NCBI GenBank assembly: GCA_902622595.1
Contig: CACNQM010000001.1
Location: forward strand, 62,001-126,000
Source: an uncultured Bacteroidota bacterium
GTDB taxonomy: Bacteria; Bacteroidota; Bacteroidia; Flavobacteriales; Flavobacteriaceae
DNA: 64,000 nt
Direction: 5' to 3'
The notes below the pieces were generated by a model. That model did not search any database and was not told the origin of the DNA. It worked only from the letters and a program-made list of their open reading frames with translations. A program made the position numbers and the translations under genes. Shown one piece after another: positions 1-8,732 of the stretch (position 1 is its first letter; every line of letters begins with the position of its first letter).

Positions 1-650
1 TTGAAATATCGTCTACCAAACTTTTGGAAAAAACAGATGGTAACTTTTTATTAGATATAATTGATGATAAAGCTGATGATAATGGGACTGGTAGGTGGAT
101 GTTAAAATACGGACTTGATCTTGGGTGTTCATTAAATATGCTAAACGCTGCTTTAGATTCCAGGTTTATTTCAAAAAATAATAATGCTAGATTAAAGTTC
201 AATAATTCAATAAAAAAAGAAATTATGGAATATGACATCAACATTAACTCATTAACTGATGCATATGGTTTCTGTAGGCTAATAAACTATGTTCAAGCAT
301 TTTTATTAATTGATTCTGCAAATAAAAATTATGGATGGGATATAAGTATTTCAAAAGCCTTGAATGTTTGGTCAAATGGAAGCATAATTAAATCAGAGCT
401 GGTTAATACCTTATACAAGGATTATTCAGTTGACAATATCCTGGATGATAAAAAAATATTTAAAACTCTTAATGAGCTTAAACCTGGACTGATTGATGTT
501 CTGAATCTTTCATTAAAAAATGATGTGTCTCTTCCATGCTTTAGTGAAGCCTTGAGTTACATAAATCAAATTTCAAGCTTATTTCTAAGCACTAGATTAA
601 TTCAGGCTCAACGAAACCAATTTGGATCTCACAAAATAAGTATTAATTAA
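1..650 (+). CDS. gnd: 6-phosphogluconate dehydrogenase, C-terminal part (truncated by window start)
   Basis: Reading frame open to the window edge (...EISSTKLLEKTDGNFLLDIIDDKADDNGTGRWMLKYGLDLG...). GTG(R/K)W...LDLG and C-terminal IQAQRNQFGSHK match the 6PGDH C-terminal domain. Confidence 0.85.
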   Translation, partial: EISSTKLLEKTDGNFLLDIIDDKADDNGTGRWMLKYGLDLGCSLNMLNAALDSRFISKNNNARLKFNNSIKKEIMEYDININSLTDAYGFCRLINYVQAFLLIDSANKNYGWDISISKALNVWSNGSIIKSELVNTLYKDYSVDNILDDKKIFKTLNELKPGLIDVLNLSLKNDVSLPCFSEALSYINQISSLFLSTRLIQAQRNQFGSHKISIN

Positions 651-666
651 TTAATTAAATATTAAT

Positions 667-1371
667 TTATTTTGACGCTATGTAAATAGTAGAGGCACCA
701 TAAAGTTTTTTTCTAGTTTCAATTTTTTCAAAACCTGTTTTGTATAGTATTTCTACAAATTTATCTTTTGGAGGAAATTTGTCTGTAGAATCCAATAAAT
801 AAAGGTATGCTTTTGTTTTTCCTGAAAAAATAAAAGCAATTATTGGGATGTATACTCTAGTTATTAGCGTATATAAGAATTTAATTATTGGATTTTCTGG
901 GACTGAAGTTTCAAGTATTATTAGCTTCCCGTCTTTCTTTAAAACTCTATAACTTTCATTTAACCCTTTCTCTAAATTACTAAAGTTTCTAACTCCATAT
1001 CCAATTGATATAATATCAAATTGGTTATCCTCAAAAACTAAATTCTCAGCTTCACATGTTTTAAAATTTATATTATTAATTTTTAACTCTTTAATTTTTT
1101 TGCGAGCAACTTTAAGCATATTATCTGAGATATCGACTCCCTCAATTTTTGAGCCATTAATTTTGCTTAGGTTTATCGCAATATCTCCTGTTCCAGTAGC
1201 AATATCAAGGATTCTTTTAGGAGATGAAGCTATTGCGATTTCAGCTATTTCTTTTTTCCATTTTGAATGATTTCTTAAAGTCATTAAATCATTCATGAAA
1301 TCATATTCATTTGATATAGATTCAAAAATATTTTTTATCTGAACAAAATCTATGGATTTGTCTTTGTTCAT
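667..1371 (-). CDS. ubiE: Demethylmenaquinone methyltransferase (UbiE/MenG)
   Basis: SAM motif DIATGTGDIAINL, FDIISIGYGVRNF, and UbiE-type C-terminus. Confidence 0.93.
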   Translation of the reverse strand: MNKDKSIDFVQIKNIFESISNEYDFMNDLMTLRNHSKWKKEIAEIAIASSPKRILDIATGTGDIAINLSKINGSKIEGVDISDNMLKVARKKIKELKINNINFKTCEAENLVFEDNQFDIISIGYGVRNFSNLEKGLNESYRVLKKDGKLIILETSVPENPIIKFLYTLITRVYIPIIAFIFSGKTKAYLYLLDSTDKFPPKDKFVEILYKTGFEKIETRKKLYGASTIYIASK

Positions 1372-1373
1372 TT

Positions 1374-2135
1374 TTATCTTATTGACTTAATAAATGAATC
1401 TATAGAACTTACACCACTTTCATGAAGATTTTTTATAAATGCTGATCCAATTATTGCACCTTTTGAATAGCCGACTGCGGCATCATATGTTTCTTTATTT
1501 CCAACACCAAAACCAATAATTCTTGGTGTATCTAGGTTCATCTTCTGGATTCTTTCAAAATAATTAATTTGTTCTGAGCTGAAAGAATCCTTTGAACCTG
1601 TGATACTTGACGAACTTACCATATAAATAAACCCATTGGATATTGAGTCAATCTTTCTAATTCTTTTATCTGATGTCTGGGGAGCTATTAAAAACATATT
1701 ATAAAGCTTATTTTCTTCAAACATTGCTTTATAATTTTCTTCATAGTAATCAATTGGTAAGTCAGGTATTATTAATCCATCAATTCCAATTTCATTACAT
1801 TTTTTACAAAAGTCCTTAACACCATATTGAAGCATAGGATTAAAATACCCCATAATAATTAATGGAATTGAGACTTCATCTCTTATTCCTTTTAATTGAT
1901 CAAACAGTATGTTAGTATTCATTCCATTTTTAATTGCAATAGTAGAGCTATCTTGAATTGTTGGTCCATCAGCAAGAGGATCACTAAATGGTAGACCGAT
2001 TTCAATCATATCAACACCAGATTCCTGCAACCTAATAATAATATCTTTTGTATCATTTAAATTAGGGTAACCAGCTGTGAAGTATATGGACAATAACTTC
2101 CCCTCTTCTTCTAATTTCTTATCTATTCTATTCAT
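1374..2135 (-). CDS. trpA: Tryptophan synthase alpha chain
   Basis: GLPFSDPLADGPTIQ motif; trp operon context. Confidence 0.97.
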   Translation of the reverse strand: MNRIDKKLEEEGKLLSIYFTAGYPNLNDTKDIIIRLQESGVDMIEIGLPFSDPLADGPTIQDSSTIAIKNGMNTNILFDQLKGIRDEVSIPLIIMGYFNPMLQYGVKDFCKKCNEIGIDGLIIPDLPIDYYEENYKAMFEENKLYNMFLIAPQTSDKRIRKIDSISNGFIYMVSSSSITGSKDSFSSEQINYFERIQKMNLDTPRIIGFGVGNKETYDAAVGYSKGAIIGSAFIKNLHESGVSSIDSFIKSIR

Positions 2136-3316
2136 TATAAATTAAAATAATCAATGTATGTATTCAAATCCTTATCCCCTCTCCCCGAGAAGTTAACAAC
2201 TATAATATCATCATCTTTAAAATCTAGATATTTAAATGCAGCGAAAGCATGCGCAGTTTCTATTGCAGGTATAATTCCCTCAAGTTTTGAGACTTCAAGT
2301 CCTGCAAGCATAGCATCACTATCAGTTATTGACATAAATTCTGCTCTTTTGCTTTCAAGTAAATGAGCATGAAGTGGACCTACTCCTGGATAATCAAGAC
2401 CAGCTGAAATAGAATAGGGTTCAACTATTTGCCCATCTTTAGTCTGCATTAATAGTGTTTTACTTCCATGGATAATACCAGTTTTTCCAAGAGCTGATGT
2501 TGCAGCACTTTTACCTGATTCAATACCTTCTCCAGCAGCCTCAACTGAAATAATTTTTACTTTTTCATCTTCTAAATAATGATAATATAAACCAGCAGCA
2601 TTGCTGCCACCTCCAATATTTGCTATTAAATAGTTAGGATATTCAGTCCCCTCTTTTTCATGCAACTGAGACTTTATCTCCTCAGAAACTACAGCTTGAA
2701 ACTTTGCAACCATATCAGGATAAGGGTGAGGACCTACAACTGATCCAATTATGTAATGAGTAGTTACAGGATTATTAATCCAATCTCTAATCGCTTCATT
2801 AGTAGCGTCTTTTAGAGTTTTACTCCCTGATTCAGCAGAAACTATTGATGCCCCTAACATTTTCATTCTCGCTACATTTGGAGCTTGTCTTTTGATGTCA
2901 ACTGCACCCATATAAATTACACACTCGATTCCTGCTAATGCACATACTGTTGCAGTTGCTACTCCGTGTTGACCAGCACCTGTTTCAGCAATAATTCTTT
3001 TTTTTCCTAATCTTTTAGCCAATAAAATTTGACCAACCGTGTTATTTATTTTATGTGCTCCGGTATGACACAAATCTTCTCTTTTAAAGTAAATTTTACA
3101 TTTATATTTCTCTGACATTCTTTCAGCAAAATAAAGTGGTGTAGGTCTTCCTACATAATCCTTCAAAAGATTATTATAATCCTTTTGGAAATTAGAATCA
3201 TTAATAATCTTATTATAATTTTTTTCTAGTTCGTCTAGATTTGGAAATAGCATTTCAGGTACAAAAGCACCTCCGTAGTTTCCATAAAACCCTTTTTTAT
3301 CTACTGTATATTTCAT
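2135..3316 (-). CDS. trpB: Tryptophan synthase beta chain
   Basis: PLP-lysine motif HTGAHKINN, GGGSNAAG, SAGLDYPGVGP. Confidence 0.98.
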   Translation of the reverse strand: MKYTVDKKGFYGNYGGAFVPEMLFPNLDELEKNYNKIINDSNFQKDYNNLLKDYVGRPTPLYFAERMSEKYKCKIYFKREDLCHTGAHKINNTVGQILLAKRLGKKRIIAETGAGQHGVATATVCALAGIECVIYMGAVDIKRQAPNVARMKMLGASIVSAESGSKTLKDATNEAIRDWINNPVTTHYIIGSVVGPHPYPDMVAKFQAVVSEEIKSQLHEKEGTEYPNYLIANIGGGSNAAGLYYHYLEDEKVKIISVEAAGEGIESGKSAATSALGKTGIIHGSKTLLMQTKDGQIVEPYSISAGLDYPGVGPLHAHLLESKRAEFMSITDSDAMLAGLEVSKLEGIIPAIETAHAFAAFKYLDFKDDDIIVVNFSGRGDKDLNTYIDYFNL

Positions 3317-3935
3317 TTTTTATTGTTTCTATAAAAGTTTTTAATTCATCAATTTTCTTTAAATATTTTTCATCCTCAAATTTACTATTAACATCAACAC
3401 CATATATAGGAAGATCCATTTTAAAAAGTTCAATTATTGATTCAATTGAATGAATTCCTATTCCACCACTTATAAAAAATTCTTTTTTTAATTTATATTT
3501 TTTTAAATTTTCCCAATTGAACGATTTCCCTGTTCCACCCGGAAGTTCTGACTTTGAATCAAATAAAAATAAATCACAATAGTTTTCATAATTTTTTAAA
3601 ATAGAAAAATCAAAATCATCATCTATCCTGAAAGATTTAATTACTTTAGTTCCACTATCCATAATATTTTTACAATACTGAGGAGACTCTTCACCGTGCA
3701 ATTGTACACATGCTAAATTATGTTCATGGATTCTATTAAACACATTATCTATTTTAGAGTTAAAAAAAACACCTGTTTTTTTTATTTCTTTATTTAGATT
3801 AGGACTTATAATATTTAAATATCTAACAGATTTCTCCCAAAAGATATGACCAACATAATCTGGATTTAACTCCGCAACTTTATTGATATTTTCCTCATTA
3901 AATAATCCGCAAACTTTAAATTTCATTTTCAACAT
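3297..3935 (-). CDS. trpF: Phosphoribosylanthranilate isomerase
   Basis: KVCG N-terminus, VQLHGEE, FISGGIG; position between trpC and trpB. Confidence 0.93.
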   Translation of the reverse strand: MLKMKFKVCGLFNEENINKVAELNPDYVGHIFWEKSVRYLNIISPNLNKEIKKTGVFFNSKIDNVFNRIHEHNLACVQLHGEESPQYCKNIMDSGTKVIKSFRIDDDFDFSILKNYENYCDLFLFDSKSELPGGTGKSFNWENLKKYKLKKEFFISGGIGIHSIESIIELFKMDLPIYGVDVNSKFEDEKYLKKIDELKTFIETIKNEIYSR

Positions 3936-4707
3936 TTTTTATAAAATTATAAGCTGAAATCATAGGATCGCTAGTTTTCATAAAATTTTCACCAATTAAA
4001 AATCCCTGATAGCCAATTTCTCTCAGTCTTAATATTGATTCAACTCTGCTTATGCCACTTTCAGATATCTTTACAAATTGATCAGGAATTTTATCAAATA
4101 GCTTTTCACTGTTACTTATGTCAACTTCTAAAGTGTCAAGATTTCTGTTATTAACTCCAATTACGTCAATATCATTACTAGATATTTTTTTTAATTCATC
4201 AAAAGAATGAATCTCAACTAATACCTCTAGACCTAAACTCTTTGCTAATGAACTTAATTTTGATATTTCCTTTGATTCTAGAATTGACGCAATGAGTAAT
4301 ATTGCATCAGATCCAATAGATTTAGCTTCAATTACTTGATATTCACTCACAATAAATTCTTTTCTAAGAATTGGTATACCAGAAATATCTCTTGTTTCAA
4401 TTATGTCACTAACGTCTCCATCAAAATATTTTTTGTTTGTTAGAATAGATACTCCTGCAGCTCCCGCATTTTGGTATCCTTCAACAACATCGATGATATT
4501 CGTTTCATAATTTATGTTATTATTGGATGGAGATTTTCTTTTAAACTCGCATATTATCCCACTGGGACTATTTAATATTGAATTTTTTAATGAAATACAT
4601 TGTCTTGAGAATAAACTTCTTTTTTCGAGTAATGTTACTGGAATTTTGGAGGATAAATCCTTCAACTCTATTTTTTTATCTTCAACAATTTTATCTAAAA
4701 TTTTCAT
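3916..4707 (-). CDS. trpC: Indole-3-glycerol phosphate synthase
   Basis: CEFKRKSPS, LRKEFIV, GVNNRNL, ISESGI motifs. Confidence 0.96.
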   Translation of the reverse strand: MKILDKIVEDKKIELKDLSSKIPVTLLEKRSLFSRQCISLKNSILNSPSGIICEFKRKSPSNNNINYETNIIDVVEGYQNAGAAGVSILTNKKYFDGDVSDIIETRDISGIPILRKEFIVSEYQVIEAKSIGSDAILLIASILESKEISKLSSLAKSLGLEVLVEIHSFDELKKISSNDIDVIGVNNRNLDTLEVDISNSEKLFDKIPDQFVKISESGISRVESILRLREIGYQGFLIGENFMKTSDPMISAYNFIKNVENEI

Positions 4708-5711
4708 TTCATTATTTCTTTTAATTTATTGAAGGAATTCAATGCTTTACCAGATTTTAATGATTCTTTTGCAACTTCAAATCCTTCAGAGAGACTAATA
4801 CCCCTTGAAGTTGAAATGGCAACACCTGCATTTGCACATACAACATTATTTTGGCTTTCTGTCCCAGTGCCATTAAGGACATTCATAAATATTTTAGAAG
4901 ATGAGGGGATATCAATTCCACCTTTGATGTCATCTGGTTTTATATTCTCTAGTTCAAATTCCTTTGATGAATAATTTTTTTCAGAGTTATTAGAATATAT
5001 TTTTGTATCGTTTGTTAATGATATTTCATCATATCCATCCAATGAGTATATAATGCTATATTTTTTATCAGTTTTTTGAAGTAGGTAATTATATATTCTT
5101 GCTAGTTCAAGATTAAAAACACCAACAATTTGTTTCTTTGGCATCGAAGGGTTAACAAGTGGACCTAGCATATTGAAGAAAGTCTTCATGCCAAGCTCTT
5201 TTCTGATTGGTGCAACATTTTTCATTGCAGGATGAAACAAGGGTGCATGAAGAAAACATATTCCAGATTTATCTATTGCTTTTTTTAAAATATCATAATC
5301 ATTAGTAAACTTTATACCTAAGGATTCCAATACATTACTTGAACCACATCCAGAGGAAACACCATAATTTCCATGTTTTGCAACCTTACATCCAGACCCA
5401 GCAGTTACAAAAGAAGCCAAGGTTGAAATATTAAAAGTATCCTTTCCGTCTCCTCCGGTTCCGCACAAATCAATTGTATCGAATTCTTTTAAATCAACTT
5501 TTATACAAAGTTCAATTAAGGCATCTTTAAAACCCTTAAGTTCTTGCAAAGTAATATTTCTCATCATATAAACTGTTAGAAATGATGATATTTGGCTATT
5601 ATTAAGCTCACCATTAGAAATCTTAATTAGTATATCTTTTGATTCAACCTCATTTAAGGTTTTATATTTAATCAATCTATTTAGAATTTCTTTCATAGTG
5701 TTTTTATCCAA
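4704..5711 (-). CDS. trpD: Anthranilate phosphoribosyltransferase
   Basis: CGTGGDGKDTFNIST and KHGNYGVSSGCGSSNVLE motifs. Confidence 0.97.
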   Translation of the reverse strand: MDKNTMKEILNRLIKYKTLNEVESKDILIKISNGELNNSQISSFLTVYMMRNITLQELKGFKDALIELCIKVDLKEFDTIDLCGTGGDGKDTFNISTLASFVTAGSGCKVAKHGNYGVSSGCGSSNVLESLGIKFTNDYDILKKAIDKSGICFLHAPLFHPAMKNVAPIRKELGMKTFFNMLGPLVNPSMPKKQIVGVFNLELARIYNYLLQKTDKKYSIIYSLDGYDEISLTNDTKIYSNNSEKNYSSKEFELENIKPDDIKGGIDIPSSSKIFMNVLNGTGTESQNNVVCANAGVAISTSRGISLSEGFEVAKESLKSGKALNSFNKLKEIMK

Positions 5712-6259
5712 TTTTTTATTATTGTCTTTCCATATGGAGTCAAAATTGACTCAGGATGAAACTGTACACCACGAACAGGATAGTTAGAATGTCTCAATGA
5801 CATAACTTGATTGTTCTCGTCCTCAGATGTTATTAAAAGTTTTTCTGGTAAAGGTTTTTTAACAATCCAAGAATGGTACCTTCCTACTTCAATGGATTCT
5901 GGAATATTATCAAAAATTTCATCATTTTTTTTGCAATTAATTTTAGTAGCAACACCATGATAAACTTCTTCCATATTTTCAATCTTTCCACCAAAAACTT
6001 CAGCTATAGCCTGCTGACCCAAGCAAACTCCTAATATATTTTTCTTTTTAAAATACTTTTTAATCACTTCCTTGGTCATTCCGGCTTCATCAGGAATACC
6101 TGGACCTGGAGAAATTAATATTCCATCATATTCTTTTATTTCATTTATATCAAACATATCATTTCTCTTAGTAACTACTTTACAGCCCAGCTCCTCTATA
6201 TAGTGAGATAGATTATAAGTAAATGAGTCATAATTATCTATTAAAAATATTTTTTTCAT
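5693..6259 (-). CDS. trpG: Anthranilate synthase component II (glutamine amidotransferase)
   Basis: DNYDSFTYNL, GVCLGQQAI, FHPESILT. Confidence 0.95.
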   Translation of the reverse strand: MKKIFLIDNYDSFTYNLSHYIEELGCKVVTKRNDMFDINEIKEYDGILISPGPGIPDEAGMTKEVIKKYFKKKNILGVCLGQQAIAEVFGGKIENMEEVYHGVATKINCKKNDEIFDNIPESIEVGRYHSWIVKKPLPEKLLITSEDENNQVMSLRHSNYPVRGVQFHPESILTPYGKTIIKNWIKTL

Positions 6260-7659
6260 TTTATGTCTTCAGCATTTTTTAGAGCATAATCTAATGCTCC
6301 TAATTTATTATACACTTCTTGAAGTTCATCTTGAGGTTTGGATTTGATCACTATACCGGCTCCTGCTTGATAACTTAGTTCATTATTTTTACTAAAAAAA
6401 GATCTAATGATAATTGCATGGTTAAAATTCCCATTGAAGTCCATATATCCAATGGCTCCACCATAAAAATTTCTATTTACTTTTTCATACTTTTCAATTA
6501 ACGTGAGGGCTTTATGCTTAGGAGCACCTGAAAGTGTTCCCGCTGGAAATGTATCCATTACAACTTGAAAAATTTTGGATGTATCCTTTAAATTGGCAGT
6601 AACCTTAGAAACTAAATGAATTACATGAGAGAAAAATTGAATCTCTCTGTTTTTTTCAACTTTTACATTGCTTCCATTTCTACTTAAATCATTTCTTGCG
6701 AGATCTACTAACATAATATGCTCAGAGTTTTCTTTTGGGTCCATAGACAATTCCTTTGCTTTTTCTTCATCTCTTTCGTCATTACCAGTTCTTTTGAATG
6801 TTCCAGCAATTGGATGAATCTCTGCTTTTCCACTATTAATTATTATCTGAGCTTCAGGAGAGCTACCAAAAATCTTAAAATTTCCATAATCAAAGAAAAA
6901 TAGATAAGGTGAGGGATTAATAGATCTTAAAGATCTGTATACGTTGAACTCATCACCTTCAAATTTTTGATTAAACCTCCTTGATAAAACAAGCTGAAAG
7001 ACATCACCTCTTTTGCAATGTTCTTTTGCTTTTGCTACATATTCTAAAAATTCTTCATCACTAATATTAGATGTTTTTTTACCTATGTTTTTGTAATTAA
7101 ATGTTGAATAACTCTTGGAATTAATTATATCACTAACTTCTTTTAAATTATTTGAGTTATCATGAGAATTACAGAAAATATGTGCTTCATGATTAAATAG
7201 ACTAATTGCAATTATATTTTTATAAAATCCATAATAAATATCAGGAATATCTAAATCACTTTTTTTAGAGCTAAAATTGATATCCTCTTGATATTTTACT
7301 GATTCATGTGACATGTAACCAAACAATCCATTAGTAATAAACTTTGATTTAGTCTTCTCAGTATCAAAACTATTTAAGTAGTTGTTTAAGTAATATGTAA
7401 TACTTTTATCATTATCCATTTTCATAGAATCAACTTTACATCCAGGTAGTTTTTGACTTAAAACATGATTTTTAACCTCAAACAATCCAGTTTGATTAAA
7501 ACATATAAATGAATAATTATTACCAGCTTGCATGTAATCACTACTTTCTAATAGTATACTATTTGGAAACTTATCTCTAATCTTGAGGTAAACTTCAACA
7601 GGAGTTATAGTGTCAGCTATAATTTTTTTTGAATATGTATTTATTTTTATTGTTTTCAT
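6256..7659 (-). CDS. trpE: Anthranilate synthase component I
   Basis: Chorismate-binding motifs (GSSPEAQ, HPIAGTFKRTG, FPAGTLSGAPK). Also LLES-x10-S near the N-terminus. Confidence 0.96.
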   Translation of the reverse strand: MKTIKINTYSKKIIADTITPVEVYLKIRDKFPNSILLESSDYMQAGNNYSFICFNQTGLFEVKNHVLSQKLPGCKVDSMKMDNDKSITYYLNNYLNSFDTEKTKSKFITNGLFGYMSHESVKYQEDINFSSKKSDLDIPDIYYGFYKNIIAISLFNHEAHIFCNSHDNSNNLKEVSDIINSKSYSTFNYKNIGKKTSNISDEEFLEYVAKAKEHCKRGDVFQLVLSRRFNQKFEGDEFNVYRSLRSINPSPYLFFFDYGNFKIFGSSPEAQIIINSGKAEIHPIAGTFKRTGNDERDEEKAKELSMDPKENSEHIMLVDLARNDLSRNGSNVKVEKNREIQFFSHVIHLVSKVTANLKDTSKIFQVVMDTFPAGTLSGAPKHKALTLIEKYEKVNRNFYGGAIGYMDFNGNFNHAIIIRSFFSKNNELSYQAGAGIVIKSKPQDELQEVYNKLGALDYALKNAEDIK

Positions 7660-7662
7660 AGC

Positions 7663-7690
7663 AAAAAAAAAGCCTGTCGTGAGACAAGCT
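7663..7690 (-). terminator. Intrinsic terminator of the trp attenuator
   Basis: Minus strand 5'-AGCTTGTC-TCAC-GACAGGCT-TTTTTTTT: 8-bp stem (one G-U), 4-nt loop, U tract; directly upstream of trpE ATG (7659). Confidence 0.88.
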
Positions 7691-7718
7691 ATTGCATAAC
7701 AGTTTTATTCACGATTTG

Positions 7719-7763
7719 TTAGATTTCGTAATTCCACCACCAGTATGTGTTTAAAAGTTTCAT
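7719..7763 (-). CDS. trpL: Tryptophan leader peptide MKLLNTYWWWNYEI
   Basis: Minus strand ATGAAACTTTTAAACACATACTGGTGGTGGAATTACGAAATCTAA; three consecutive TGG codons, followed by competing stems and an intrinsic terminator before trpE. Confidence 0.9.
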   Translation of the reverse strand: MKLLNTYWWWNYEI

Positions 7764-7990
7764 TAGGCAAATATAAAATAAAAACAAAATAAACCAACAG
7801 AAACAAAACCTATTATTATAAAGATTGCTGTTGATATAAGTTTTAAATGTTTCTTTGTTCCCTCAGCCATATCCATAGTCTCAAGCTGAGGCTCATTAAC
7901 ATCTTTAAGCTCATTTATAGAAAGAAAAGTTGCTGCTACAACTGCACCAGTACAAACTAAACCCATTATAAATATAAAAGTATCTCCCAT
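7763..7990 (-). CDS. Small membrane protein, 75 aa
   Basis: Two predicted TM segments; stop overlaps trpL start (TAATG). Confidence 0.6.
   Translation of the reverse strand: MGDTFIFIMGLVCTGAVVAATFLSINELKDVNEPQLETMDMAEGTKKHLKLISTAIFIIIGFVSVGLFCFYFIFA
7768..7797 (-). promoter_or_regulatory. Predicted Bacteroidetes-type promoter for trpL-trpE operon
   Basis: Minus strand TTG-N19-TATATTTG; matches Bacteroidetes TTG/TTTG...TAnnTTTG. -7 element ends 4 nt before the trpL ATG. Confidence 0.65.
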
Positions 7991-7991
7991 T

Positions 7992-8186
7992 TTATTTGTT
8001 TAACATCTGTTTAAAATAACAACCAAAAGAAAGAATTGAAGGAACCCATAATCCAACAAATAGTCCTTCATCTTTATAACCATAGAACCATAAAGAAACT
8101 GATAGGACAAAAGAGATGAATGCAGCTCCAATTAGAAAGATATCAGATTTTTGAAAATATTTCATAGTTAATATATTTAAGTCCAA
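7992..8186 (-). CDS. Small membrane protein, 64 aa or shorter
   Basis: Two hydrophobic stretches; adjacent to the next small membrane ORF. Confidence 0.5.
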   Translation of the reverse strand: MDLNILTMKYFQKSDIFLIGAAFISFVLSVSLWFYGYKDEGLFVGLWVPSILSFGCYFKQMLNK

Positions 8187-8273
8187 AATACATAATTAGA
8201 ATTAAACTAAAAAAAGTATAACTCAAGTTTTTTTTAAATTACTATTTGGTTTTCTTATTTTAGAAATAAAAAT

Positions 8274-8582
8274 ATGATTAATCTAACTTCGGACGAGCTA
8301 ATTGAAAAGCTAAAAAAAGATAAAAATTCATATTTGTTAGATGTAAGAACGGATGAAGAATTTGAAGATTCACATATTCCAGATTCTAAACTGCTAAATA
8401 TCAAAGATCCTCAACTATTTATGGATGGTATCCAAAAGTTGGATAAAAACAAAAATTATTATGTTTATTGTCATTCAGGAGTAAGAAGTGTTCAAGCATG
8501 TCATATTATGAAGTCTTTTGGATTTGAAAACCTATATAATTTGTTAGGTGGAATTTCTGAATGGACTGGTCAAAAACAATAA
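8274..8582 (+). CDS. Rhodanese-like domain protein
   Basis: LLDVRTDEEFEDSHIPDS...YCHSGVRS catalytic-loop motif. Confidence 0.93.
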   Translation: MINLTSDELIEKLKKDKNSYLLDVRTDEEFEDSHIPDSKLLNIKDPQLFMDGIQKLDKNKNYYVYCHSGVRSVQACHIMKSFGFENLYNLLGGISEWTGQKQ

Positions 8583-8732
8583 ACCTTACACGCTTCATTA
8601 AAAAAGGCTTTTATCCATTTTTATTAAGCAATTTTTACTCATCTCCTTGGATTTATTTTATATTTGATATTCACTCTAATATTTAGGGTAAACATTTAAT
8701 AATTCATACAAACAACTTTTGATTAATAAATT

